NCBI GenBank assembly: GCA_947500445.1
Contig: CANMSB010000004.1
Span: 186,001 to 250,000 of the forward strand
Source of the DNA: an uncultured Flavobacteriaceae bacterium
GTDB lineage: Bacteria; Bacteroidota; Bacteroidia; Flavobacteriales; Flavobacteriaceae
DNA length: 64,000 nt
Reading direction: 5' to 3'
The notes beneath the pieces are model-generated. The model searched no databases. It had not been told where the DNA came from and worked only from the letters and a program-made list of their open reading frames with translations. The translations under genes and the position numbers were made by a program. Below are positions 54,417 to 62,866 of this stretch, piece by piece. The first letter of the stretch is position 1, and each line of letters begins with the position of its first letter.

Positions 54417-56789
54417 ATGAACACAGAATCCCATGATTTTTCGTCCAATTCGGGCGAGCTGAAAGACGTTATCAGCGCGTATACCAAGCACTGGAAATGG
54501 TTCGTACTATCCGTTCTCTTAGCGTTGACCCTGGCCTACGTTTATATTAGGTACGCCACCCCGGAATATGCCGCAAAGGGAAAGATTCAAATTTTAGACG
54601 AAAAAGGATCTTCTTCGGAGCTCTCCGTTTTCAAAGATTTGGACTTTTTGGGCGGGTCCAAAAGCAATGTGGAGGACGAAATAGAAATATTGAACTCAAG
54701 GGCCAATTTTATCGATGTTGTCAAGGAGTTGGGGTTGAATATTAAGGTGACCTCTTTAGGTAATGTAAAGGACTCCGAGGTATATAAAAATCGGCCTTTT
54801 ATTCTCAATTTTATAGCAAACGATTCCATAATAAACGCTTCTAAATTTGAATTTTTTATTCAGATCGGGTCCGAAACAACTTTTGGGTATAGTTTGGAGC
54901 AGGACAGCCCTTTAAAGGAATACTCATATGGAAAAAAGGTGCCTACCGCCATTGGGGATATCGTAATTACACCAAACTATCCGTTTTTTAAGAGCTTTAA
55001 GGATAAGAAAATAAAGGTTTCCGTAAGTCCGGTAATGGATATTGCGGAGGAATACCAGTCCAAATTGGGTGTGAGCCTTGCCGAGGAGTATAGCAATATT
55101 TTAAACATTTCTTTGAACGATGCCGTTCGTTCCAAGGCCGTGGATATTATTAACGCTTTGATCTATACCTACAACACGAATGCCGTTGAGGATAAAAAGA
55201 CCATTGCCGACAAGACCTCTAGTTTTATTAATGACCGTATCGATTTAATTTCCGGGACCTTGACCTCGGTGGACAAGGATGCGCAGGAACTGATGACGGA
55301 AAAACGGATGACCGGTAGTGGGGTAGAGGTAGGTACGGCAGTACAAATGAGCACCCAGAGTCGAAGGGCTTTGGAAGAGGCCCGGAATGAGTTGAGTACG
55401 GTGGGGCAGTATAAACAATACCTGCAATCGGAAGGTGGTTATGACGTGCTTCCGGCAATACCGTTGAGCGATGCAAACGTTTCGCAGGCCACAAGCAAGT
55501 TCAACGAATTGGCGGCACAGCGAAAACGGTTGTTGGAAAGCTCTACCGAAAAGAGTCCGATCATTAAAAACTTGGATCAGCAATTGTCCGACCTTAAGAG
55601 TTCCATTACTTCGAGTCTTGGACAAATGGAGCGGAGCATGACCATGAATGTAGACGCCCTACAAAAACAAACGGGAGCCTATTACGGAACGATTTCTTCT
55701 GCACCAAAAAACCAGGCAGAGTTACGGAACATTACAAGGCAGCAACAGACGACGGAATCCCTGTATTTGTATTTGTTACAAAAACGTGAGGAAGCACAGA
55801 TTACCTTCGCTTCCAGCGCGCCCAAATCAAAAGTGATCGATGATGCCTATGCCGTTGGGAAATCACCGGTAAAGCCCAGAAAGAAAATTATTTATTTGGC
55901 CTGTATGGTGTTGGGCTTATTGGTGCCATTCGGTATCATTTATGGTGTTGATCTTTTAGATAATAAGATACACAACAAAAATAGTCTTGAAAAAAGGGTG
56001 AAAGATGTGCCCGTTTTGGCAGAATTGCCGCGATTGGGTAAAAAGGACGAAACGCTGGTGCGAAAGAACGACCGTTCGGTGCTTGGGGAATCGCTCCGTA
56101 TTTTGCGAACGAACCTGGATTATCTGATAAAATCCAAGTCTACCGGAAAAAACAATGTCATTTACGTCACTTCCAGTGTACCGGGAGAAGGAAAAACATT
56201 TTTATCTTCCAACCTGTCCATGATTTTTGCCAATACCGATAAAAAGGTACTATTGATCGGTGCGGATATTAGAAATCCGAAGCTGTATACGTTTTTCAGT
56301 AGCAAGGATGTGGACAAATTGGGCAAGCCCAGTAGAAATAAAGATGCGGGACTTACCGAGTTTTTATACGACGATTCGTTGACTTCCAAGGATATAATCA
56401 ATCCGATGTTGGCCCATACCAATACCATTGATGTCATTTATTCGGGGAAAATACCTCCCAACCCTGCTGAGTTGCTTATGAGTGACCGTATGAAGGAACT
56501 GATCGAAGAAATGTCGGCACGTTATGACTATGTTGTGGTGGATACCGCTCCTTTGATGGTGGTTACCGATACGCTGCTCATCAGTGAATACGCCGATCAT
56601 ATCATTTACGTTACCCGTGCAGGGGTTACCGAGACCCGTGTGCTCGAATTCCCGTTGAAGTTAAAAAGCGAAGGCAAGCTCAAAGGGCTGTCATTCGTGG
56701 TAAACGATGTGAAGGAAGCTAACTTGGGATATGGTGGCAAGTACGGCTATGGTTACGGTAAAACCACTAAAAAGTGGTGGAAATTTTAA
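54417..56789 (+). CDS. wzc: Polysaccharide co-polymerase and BY-kinase (Wzc-like)
   Basis: The 790-residue protein has a Wzz-type N-terminal membrane helix (about 27-45), a long periplasmic coiled region, a second helix (about 488-510), then a cytoplasmic kinase domain. The kinase has Walker A SSVPGEGKTFLS (about 585-596), Walker A' VLLIGADIRNP and Walker B YVVVDTAPL. The C-terminus is tyrosine-rich (YGGKYGYGYG), the autophosphorylation tail that controls polymer export. It works with Wza, and the phosphatase gene facing it at 56876-57616 should remove the phosphates. Confidence 0.96.
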   Translation: MNTESHDFSSNSGELKDVISAYTKHWKWFVLSVLLALTLAYVYIRYATPEYAAKGKIQILDEKGSSSELSVFKDLDFLGGSKSNVEDEIEILNSRANFIDVVKELGLNIKVTSLGNVKDSEVYKNRPFILNFIANDSIINASKFEFFIQIGSETTFGYSLEQDSPLKEYSYGKKVPTAIGDIVITPNYPFFKSFKDKKIKVSVSPVMDIAEEYQSKLGVSLAEEYSNILNISLNDAVRSKAVDIINALIYTYNTNAVEDKKTIADKTSSFINDRIDLISGTLTSVDKDAQELMTEKRMTGSGVEVGTAVQMSTQSRRALEEARNELSTVGQYKQYLQSEGGYDVLPAIPLSDANVSQATSKFNELAAQRKRLLESSTEKSPIIKNLDQQLSDLKSSITSSLGQMERSMTMNVDALQKQTGAYYGTISSAPKNQAELRNITRQQQTTESLYLYLLQKREEAQITFASSAPKSKVIDDAYAVGKSPVKPRKKIIYLACMVLGLLVPFGIIYGVDLLDNKIHNKNSLEKRVKDVPVLAELPRLGKKDETLVRKNDRSVLGESLRILRTNLDYLIKSKSTGKNNVIYVTSSVPGEGKTFLSSNLSMIFANTDKKVLLIGADIRNPKLYTFFSSKDVDKLGKPSRNKDAGLTEFLYDDSLTSKDIINPMLAHTNTIDVIYSGKIPPNPAELLMSDRMKELIEEMSARYDYVVVDTAPLMVVTDTLLISEYADHIIYVTRAGVTETRVLEFPLKLKSEGKLKGLSFVVNDVKEANLGYGGKYGYGYGKTTKKWWKF

Positions 56790-56875
56790 GGGTTAAAAAC
56801 TGCTTTTTTATAGAATAAGTAGAGTCGCTCGTAGTCGTGGTCTTAGCTTCAAAAAGTATCACCTACCTCCGGTAT

Positions 56876-57616
56876 TCAATAAAAGTTGTAAATGGTCTTT
56901 TCTATGAGCGGAAGTAAATTTTCTGCCATTTTATACGTCACCTTTATTTCCTTAAGGCTATTCAAGTGTCCCATATGGTGCACATCGGAAGCTACAAAAT
57001 CGATCAATCCTTCCTCAACAAGTTTAAAGGCTTTTTTCTGAACGTCCTTCCCATAGTGTTCACCTAAGGAGAGCAGGTTCAACTGAAAGAGCAGTCCCTG
57101 TTGCTTGTACCGCTTAAATTTGGACGAACCCATTTTTAGATATACGTACCGCTCCGGGTGGGCAAGAATTGGAAAAAGCCGTTTGGAGGCGATTTTTTGC
57201 ACGGCCACATCGAAGTTGATCGAAGGTTGCAGATACGACATTTCAATTAAAATGTAATTTTTTTTAATTGGCATAACACCGTTCTCCTCGAGCAAGGTTT
57301 CAAAGTTGGCATCTACCATATGTTCCGCCGCGGCGGTAATGGCGACATCCATTAGGTTTTCGGATAGTAGTTCGTTTTTTAGCTCCGTTAAGGCATCTCC
57401 AATGGTGGCGGCAGTGTTCGGGTGATAGTTGTGCATAATGTGGGGCGTTGCTATAAAGTGTTTTACCCCGAACTCCTGAAAACCTTTGATGAGGGAAATC
57501 GACTCGGTAACGTTTTTGGAACCATCATCGATTCCCGGTAAGAGATGGTTGTGCATATCGACAAAGCCCTCTAAAAGGTCTACAAGAAATCTTTTTTTAC
57601 TAAAGAAATGAAACAT
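56876..57616 (-). CDS. PHP-domain tyrosine-protein phosphatase (CpsB/CapC type)
   Basis: The 246-residue protein has the PHP metal-binding motifs DMHNHLLPGIDDG (His22, His24), ATPHIMHNYHPN, ILAHPERY and ASDVHHMG. This matches CpsB/YwqE manganese-dependent tyrosine phosphatases, which act on Wzc-type kinases. It lies convergent to wzc, 86 bases away, instead of in the same operon. A -7 box just upstream suggests its own promoter. A histidinol-phosphatase role is less likely given the context. Confidence 0.92.
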   Translation of the reverse strand: MFHFFSKKRFLVDLLEGFVDMHNHLLPGIDDGSKNVTESISLIKGFQEFGVKHFIATPHIMHNYHPNTAATIGDALTELKNELLSENLMDVAITAAAEHMVDANFETLLEENGVMPIKKNYILIEMSYLQPSINFDVAVQKIASKRLFPILAHPERYVYLKMGSSKFKRYKQQGLLFQLNLLSLGEHYGKDVQKKAFKLVEEGLIDFVASDVHHMGHLNSLKEIKVTYKMAENLLPLIEKTIYNFY

Positions 57617-57635
57617 ACTGGTCGGTTATCCGGTG

Positions 57636-57643
57636 CAAAAATA
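57636..57643 (-). promoter_or_regulatory. Candidate -7 box for the tyrosine phosphatase gene
   Basis: Minus-strand TATTTTTG fits TAnnTTTG and lies 20 bases before the ATG at 57616, giving a leader of about 13 bases. The -33 element is unclear. Confidence 0.45.
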
Positions 57644-57752
57644 CCACTATTCTTGCTAGTGTTTTGTATTGAAAACGCTTTGACCGCTTTCTACAGGTAT
57701 CAAAGAAAATATCGTGCCATAATAGTTCTGAATAAGAGTATGGAGAAGTAAG

Positions 57753-57771
57753 ACCATTTTAACTTTGAAAT
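57753..57771. repeat. Solitary copy of the MITE-like arm
   Basis: These 19 bases are identical to the outward strand of the right arm at 4055-4075 and differ by one base from the left arm. No second arm was found within about 200 bases, so this is a remnant or a different short-repeat form. It lies about 40 bases upstream of the selO promoter. Confidence 0.55.
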
Positions 57772-57812
57772 GTATTACTTGAGAGTGTTTTTTTTCAAAA
57801 CCTGTGGGTATG

Positions 57813-57842
57813 TTGAAATACCCGGCCAGTGAAGTATCTTTG
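57813..57842 (+). promoter_or_regulatory. Promoter of selO, deciding the start codon
   Basis: TTG (57813-57815) and TATCTTTG (57835-57842) are 19 bases apart, a full match to the Bacteroidota promoter. Transcription would start near 57849. The in-frame GTG at 57829 would lie inside the promoter and be untranscribed, so the real start is the TTG at 57865. Confidence 0.68.
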
Positions 57843-57864
57843 CATAAAAAAGAAGCGCATCGTT

Positions 57865-59433
57865 TTGAAATCACATCCATTAGATTTTTTTGAGCCTTTT
57901 ACATCGGAACTTCCGGCGGACAAGGAGTTGGTAAACGAAAGGCGACAGGTACGTAATGCCTGCTTTTCATATGTTGAACCAAAAACCCCTGCCAATCCGT
58001 CTTTGATACATGCTTCCCCCGAAATGATGCAGTTGTTGGGAATATCGAACCTGCATGACGAAAAACGGTTTTCGGATATCTTTTCAGGTGCCGTAACCCC
58101 CGAAGGTTCAAAGCCGTACGCCATGTGTTATGGCGGACATCAGTTCGGAAATTGGGCAGGACAATTAGGCGATGGTCGGGCTATCAACTTGGGGAAAGTA
58201 GAAGGAGTTGGTGGGCCATGGACCTTGCAACTTAAGGGTGCCGGTGAAACGCCCTATTCGCGAAACGCGGATGGTTTGGCCGTTTTACGTTCTTCCGTTC
58301 GTGAATATTTGTGTAGTGAGGCCATGCATCACCTTGGCGTGCCCACAACAAGGGCACTGTCCTTAATGCTCAGTGGCGATTCCGTACTACGGGATATTCT
58401 TTATAATGGGAATCCCGCGTATGAAAAGGGGGCCATCGTTTGCAGGGTAGCGCCCTCGTTCATACGCTTTGGAAATTTTGAAATTTTGGCCGCACAAAAG
58501 GATATTACCACCTTAAGGGCCTTGGTCGATTATACCATTCGCCATCATTTTTCCCACTTGGGAGCACCCAATAAGGCGGCTTACTTGGCTTTTTTTAAAG
58601 AAGTATCGCTTCGGAGTATGGAAATGGTGGTCCACTGGCAACGCGTTGGTTTTGTGCATGGCGTGATGAATACGGATAACATGTCCATTTTAGGGCTGAC
58701 CATCGACTATGGACCGTACGGTTGGCTAGAGGGATATGATCCCGAATGGACCCCGAATACTACGGATAGTGCCCATAAACGCTATCGGTATGGCACACAA
58801 CCGGAACTTGTGCTATGGAATCTGGTACAACTGGCAAATGCCCTATATCCCTTAATCGAAGCAGTGGAGCCCCTACAGGATATTTTAGATGAATATCGAA
58901 AGCAGGTAGGGGTAGCCCAATTGGATATGATGCGATCTAAACTAGGGCTTTTTGAAGCGAAACCGGAAGACGAAGAACTGGTGACCACTTTAGAAACCGC
59001 ATTGCAGGCGACAGAGACCGATATGACGCTTTTTTATCGCACCCTATCGCAGTTCGATCCCGATTCTCCGGAGATGGGCATCGCGCTCGTAGGGGAAGCG
59101 TTTTATAGTCCAGGGGAAGTGAAGGGCGCCGTAGCGGACACTTGGAATTCCTGGTTTGCCCTGTACGCGCAGCGTTTGCGAAAAGAACTTGCCACCAAGG
59201 AAAAACGTACCGAGCACATGAATGCCGTGAACCCAAAGTACGTACTCCGGAACTATATGGCGCAGATGGCCATTGATGCTGCGGAAGAAGGCGATTACGA
59301 TGTGATGAAAGAGTTGTTTACGATGCTTAAAAAACCTTATGACGAGCAACCCTCCTTTCAAAAATGGTTTGCCAAAAGACCGGAATGGGCCAGAAATAAG
59401 GTGGGTTGCTCCATGTTGTCCTGTAGTTCGTGA
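57865..59433 (+). CDS. selO: SelO family protein adenylyltransferase (AMPylase pseudokinase)
   Basis: With TTG at 57865 the protein has 522 residues, beginning KSHPLDFFEPFTSELPADK, as expected for SelO. It has the YGGHQFGNWAGQLGDGRAI ATP-site region, LQLKGAGETPYSRNADG, and the metal-binding GVMNTDNMSILGLTIDYGPYG. SelO transfers AMP to protein hydroxyls and supports oxidative-stress tolerance. The C-terminus CSMLSCSS keeps the redox cysteine pair but uses cysteine, not selenocysteine. msrA and a small companion gene follow, which fits a redox-repair cluster. Confidence 0.95.
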   Translation: MKSHPLDFFEPFTSELPADKELVNERRQVRNACFSYVEPKTPANPSLIHASPEMMQLLGISNLHDEKRFSDIFSGAVTPEGSKPYAMCYGGHQFGNWAGQLGDGRAINLGKVEGVGGPWTLQLKGAGETPYSRNADGLAVLRSSVREYLCSEAMHHLGVPTTRALSLMLSGDSVLRDILYNGNPAYEKGAIVCRVAPSFIRFGNFEILAAQKDITTLRALVDYTIRHHFSHLGAPNKAAYLAFFKEVSLRSMEMVVHWQRVGFVHGVMNTDNMSILGLTIDYGPYGWLEGYDPEWTPNTTDSAHKRYRYGTQPELVLWNLVQLANALYPLIEAVEPLQDILDEYRKQVGVAQLDMMRSKLGLFEAKPEDEELVTTLETALQATETDMTLFYRTLSQFDPDSPEMGIALVGEAFYSPGEVKGAVADTWNSWFALYAQRLRKELATKEKRTEHMNAVNPKYVLRNYMAQMAIDAAEEGDYDVMKELFTMLKKPYDEQPSFQKWFAKRPEWARNKVGCSMLSCSS

Positions 59434-59489
59434 AACTGCATATAGGTCGGATGTAATGTACAAGAAGAAAAACAGACTATTATAGGAAA

Positions 59490-59741
59490 ATGACGGTATT
59501 CGAGGCAATACAAAGAATCCCAGAGGGATACATAGAGGGGATGTATGAAAAACGGAAATATGGCATTACCAAGCAGTCTTTTAACAAGGGAAAGTCCTGT
59601 AAGGTTTTTGGAAAAGCCCTTGGAAGCTCCGATTTTATCAGCCTTAACTATTACCATACACGTTCCGGTGGACTTTTAAAGCCTTGTGAAATGGAGGAAT
59701 CAAAAGTGGTTGCCTTTTTAAAAAACGTAACGATAAAATAA
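59490..59741 (+). CDS. Small conserved protein paired with msrA
   Basis: An 83-residue basic protein without signal or membrane segment. It opens MTVFEAIQRIPEGYIEGMYE and contains NKGKSCKVFGKALGSSDFIS and LKPCEMEESKVVAFLK, a pattern I recall in flavobacterial genomes, often beside methionine sulfoxide reductase and sometimes given that name. It lacks the MsrA and MsrB active-site motifs, so such a name is unsupported. It has two cysteines. The msrA start is ten bases after its stop, so they are co-transcribed. Function unknown. Confidence 0.8.
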   Translation: MTVFEAIQRIPEGYIEGMYEKRKYGITKQSFNKGKSCKVFGKALGSSDFISLNYYHTRSGGLLKPCEMEESKVVAFLKNVTIK

Positions 59742-59750
59742 TAAAGGGAA

Positions 59751-60245
59751 ATGAGCATAAAAAAAGCATATATCGCAGGAGGATGTTTTTGGGGAATGGA
59801 GGAGCTGTTTCGCGTTCGTCCGGGTATTTTGGATACCGAGGTCGGCTATATCGGGGGAAAAAACGAGCACCCGACCTATAGGAACCATCCCGGTCATGCG
59901 GAGGGTATTTTATTGGAGTATGATGATGCGATTACTTCATTTAAAGCGATTTTGGATTATTTCTTTCGCATCCACAACCCTACGACCTTAAATCAGCAGG
60001 GCAACGATATGGGTTCCAGTTACCGATCGGCGATTTTTTACCAGGATGAGGAAGAAAAGGCGATTGCTACCGAAATGATCGCTTTGGTAGAGGATTCGAA
60101 TCGATGGGAAGGAAAAGTGGTGACTACCTTAGAGCCGTACACCACCTTTTGGCCCGCAGAACCGGAACATCAAGATTATTTGGTACGTAATCCGAACGGG
60201 TATACCTGCCATTTCGAGCGGTTTGAAACCTCTTTTTTGGAATAG
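59751..60245 (+). CDS. msrA: Peptide methionine (S)-sulfoxide reductase MsrA
   Basis: The 164-residue protein has the active-site [11 protein letters not shown] with Cys12, plus [14 protein letters not shown] and [20 protein letters not shown]. It reduces methionine-S-sulfoxide in proteins and free methionine. There is no second cysteine near the C-terminus for the usual resolving step, so it is probably the single-cysteine type recycled by an outside thiol. There is no signal peptide. It is part of the selO/msrA redox group. Confidence 0.96.
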   Translation: MSIKKAYIAGGCFWGMEELFRVRPGILDTEVGYIGGKNEHPTYRNHPGHAEGILLEYDDAITSFKAILDYFFRIHNPTTLNQQGNDMGSSYRSAIFYQDEEEKAIATEMIALVEDSNRWEGKVVTTLEPYTTFWPAEPEHQDYLVRNPNGYTCHFERFETSFLE

Positions 60246-60377
60246 TTCCATTGACTTGACTTTTGGTAGTGCCGTTGGGTAAATTATGCTTTGGTATCGC
60301 TTAAATCCTTTGGAATTTGAGTGATTCGGCCCCGGTTTTATAGTTTCTTGTCGCCAATATAAAATGAACACTACGAG

Positions 60378-60893
60378 ATGATTCATATACGACCTGCTAC
60401 GATAGTTGATGCTCCTGTTATTGCTCTTTTGGGGCGAACGACGTTTCAAGAAACCTTTGGGTCCCTATTTCGGGACCAAGGTGATTTAAGGGCATATTTG
60501 AACGACACCTTTTCCGTTAAAAAAATAGAACGGAGTTTGGATAAAGCCAATAATGCCTTCTGGCTGGCTTTTGTGGACGCGCTTCCGGTAGGTTATGCAA
60601 AGTTAAAGTTACGCTCTCCAACACCTTTCATGGTATCGACCGAGGTCGGTCAACTGCAAAAAATATATGTACTTCACGAATTTTTATCCATGAAAATCGG
60701 AAAACGACTGCAAGATATTTTGGTGGAAGCGGCTTCCCTATCAGGATCGAACGCTGTTTGGTTATCTGTTTTAAAGAGCAATGCAAGAGCGATAAGGTTT
60801 TACCAAAAAAATGAATTTAATCATGTTGGAGCGCATCAATTTGTCATTGGTAAAGAAACCTTCGAATTTCTCGTTATGGCAAAACAGTTTTGA
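60378..60893 (+). CDS. GNAT family N-acetyltransferase
   Basis: The 171-residue protein starts MIHIRPATIVDAPVIALLG, the usual GNAT opening. The acetyl-CoA-binding region is degenerate at the Q/RxxGxG/A loop (LHEFLSMKIGKRLQDILV) and closes with LSVLKSNARAIRFYQKNEF. It probably acetylates an amine on a small molecule, polyamine or protein; substrate unknown. It lies 132 bases after msrA and may be separately transcribed. Confidence 0.9.
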   Translation: MIHIRPATIVDAPVIALLGRTTFQETFGSLFRDQGDLRAYLNDTFSVKKIERSLDKANNAFWLAFVDALPVGYAKLKLRSPTPFMVSTEVGQLQKIYVLHEFLSMKIGKRLQDILVEAASLSGSNAVWLSVLKSNARAIRFYQKNEFNHVGAHQFVIGKETFEFLVMAKQF

Positions 60894-60989
60894 TAACCTT
60901 TGTTAAAGGGATTTCTCTCCCTTTATCGGGCATTATTTTCTCCAAAGGGAAATAAATGTGGTTATATTTAAAAAATTAGCTTTTTAAAG

Positions 60990-61988
60990 ATGGGAAAAAT
61001 AGGGATTATCGGTGCTACGGGTATGCTAGGCCACCACACGGCAAAGGCCGTTTTGGCTACCGGGACACATCAGCTAACGGTGATACACCGGGCAACGTCC
61101 AATTTGGAGCATATCAAGGACCTCGATTTCGAAAGTAGGGTAGGAGATCTTACCGATAGGTCCAGTCTTTTTAAAGCTTTTGACGGGCTGGATCATGTGC
61201 TCAATTGTGGGGCGTATTATCCTACGGTTCCCAAACCCTTGCAGGAAGAACTGGCAATAGCGGACAAGCAGATTTCGAACTTTATTGAGGCCGTAGCCCA
61301 CTGTAAAATCAAAAAAGGACTGTATTTGGGAGGCGCTATTGCCATTCCCAAAGCAACGAGCGGACCTGGGCACGAGTCTTTGGTCTATCAGTCATTGCCC
61401 TCCAACGCGTCGGCCTACGCACAAGTAAAGGTCTTAATGGATAAAAAGGTACGGGAAGCGGGCGCAAAAGGAATTCCGATAGTCATCGGGATACCTCCCA
61501 TGACCTTTGGGGAGTATGACTATGGCCCAACAACCGGGCGTTTGATCGTACATGCCTTGAACAGAACCCTTCCCGGCTATGTAGGCGGAGATCGAAATGT
61601 TGTGTATGCCGGTGACGCCGGTAGGGGAATGTTGTTGGCGTGTATGAATGGCCGGCCGGGTGAACGGTACCTTATTACCGGGGTCAACATAAACATAACT
61701 GCACTTATTGAGAAAATTGGGATTATCGGCGGGGTTACCGATATGCCCAAAAAGGTGCCCTTATCCTTGGCAAAACTGCTGTCAAAGGTAAAAATGACCC
61801 GCTATAAATGGTTTGGTGGTGAGCTCCCCTTATTGGACGATACGGCCATTGCCGTAATGTCGGCAGGTCAATTTTTAGACGGTTCCAAGGCTAAAAAAGA
61901 GTTGGGCTATAAACCCCAAGTCGGTATCGACGAAATGATACAGAAAACGATCTCTTGGTTTAAAGAAGTGGGTTATATCGATGGATAA
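60990..61988 (+). CDS. NAD-dependent epimerase/dehydratase family protein
   Basis: This 332-residue extended SDR has IGATGMLGHHTAKAVL at the start and a GPTTGRLIVHALNRTLPGY substrate-domain region. The classic YxxxK is present as YAQVK (about residues 143-147). It resembles dihydroflavonol-reductase-like or sugar-epimerase SDRs, but I cannot name a substrate. It is outside the capsule operons, so no capsule role is assumed. A TATATTTA near 60963 differs from the -7 consensus at one base. Confidence 0.82.
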   Translation: MGKIGIIGATGMLGHHTAKAVLATGTHQLTVIHRATSNLEHIKDLDFESRVGDLTDRSSLFKAFDGLDHVLNCGAYYPTVPKPLQEELAIADKQISNFIEAVAHCKIKKGLYLGGAIAIPKATSGPGHESLVYQSLPSNASAYAQVKVLMDKKVREAGAKGIPIVIGIPPMTFGEYDYGPTTGRLIVHALNRTLPGYVGGDRNVVYAGDAGRGMLLACMNGRPGERYLITGVNINITALIEKIGIIGGVTDMPKKVPLSLAKLLSKVKMTRYKWFGGELPLLDDTAIAVMSAGQFLDGSKAKKELGYKPQVGIDEMIQKTISWFKEVGYIDG

Positions 61989-62392
61989 GATAAGGTCCTG
62001 CTTGTGTGGCTATGTCTTAAGGGCGCACCCAGATGGACCAAAGTGACCGCATGGAAAGTTCCGGGATTTCCGGTGTTCCAGATTTATGGTTTTTAGCGCT
62101 TTAACGTGAATTCAGCTTATAAATTGAATGCTTTAGGTCGGCTTTTTATCCTTTCATTTGACCTTCCGTTCATTTCTTTTGCTCGTCCAAAAGCAACCGA
62201 TTCAAAGAAAAGACACTTTTCGTAGTGATTTTTCAGTCTCCGACCGAAAACCGTTTTGCAAACTCCGTGGCCTCCGGTATGGATCTCGGAACTTAATAGC
62301 TATCATTATTTCGAAAAGGAAAAACATCCGTTAACCAAAATAGGTGTTTTTTAAGTCGAACTCACTTTAGTTAAGGCGTATCTCCGGCATTG
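61989..62392. other. Gene-free region with a REP-like hairpin
   Basis: About 404 bases with no credible gene, between convergent genes. At 62173-62212 there are nested inverted repeats: CTTTTG (62176-62181) with CAAAAG (62188-62193), and outer TTTCTTT with CAAAGAAA (62203-62210). It resembles short dispersed repeats found in flavobacterial spacers, but only one copy is in this window. No terminator with a clear T-tract was seen. Confidence 0.45.
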
Positions 62393-62818
62393 CTACTCCG
62401 GATAGGAAACATAAGTGTACGATTTATGAATGATTTTCCAGTTCCCCTGGTACTTTAACAGCATCAGGTAATCGGTATAAATTCGTTTGGCATTTGGCAT
62501 TAGAATCTCAATTTTCGCCATGGCCGCATCGTTCTCATAATCGATGGATACAATTCTTCCGATCCTGTTGCTTTTCTTTCCTTTTGAAATGCCTCCGATA
62601 TACGCTTTTCCATACCAGACTTTAAGGCTATCCTTGTTGATGCTATAAAGGTTCAATTCGGGATGAAAGGCTTTTTTTACCCGTTCCGGTTCTCCATTGG
62701 CGGTTCCTTCAATATAATCCATTAGTGTATCGGTAATCGCATGCAATTCGGATTGCGCGTTCGCAACGGACATTCCAAGTACAAAAATGAATGTGATCAG
62801 GATGTGGTATATTCTCAT
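62393..62818 (-). CDS. Exported NTF2-like (lumazine-binding-type) protein
   Basis: The 141-residue protein has a signal peptide (MRIYHILITFIFVLGMSVANAQ). The mature part has an NTF2-like cone fold pattern: ITDTLMDYIEGTANGEPERVKKAF and ending YQGNWKIIHKSYTYV, as in the putative lumazine-binding family of Bacteroidota. It has no known catalytic motif. It lies 48 bases downstream of the serine hydrolase gene and is probably co-transcribed with it. Confidence 0.85.
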   Translation of the reverse strand: MRIYHILITFIFVLGMSVANAQSELHAITDTLMDYIEGTANGEPERVKKAFHPELNLYSINKDSLKVWYGKAYIGGISKGKKSNRIGRIVSIDYENDAAMAKIEILMPNAKRIYTDYLMLLKYQGNWKIIHKSYTYVSYPE

Positions 62819-62866
62819 GTGTTTTTTTTTAAATAATTATGACTGCTTATTGTGTCCAAAAATCCG

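Noticed and set aside
57829-57864. GTG start for selO
   Set aside because: It lies between the -33 and -7 elements of a full promoter and adds residues not typical of SelO.
59407-59433. Possible selenocysteine at the SelO C-terminus
   Set aside because: The conserved position is an ordinary cysteine codon (CSMLSCSS) and the frame ends at a normal stop.
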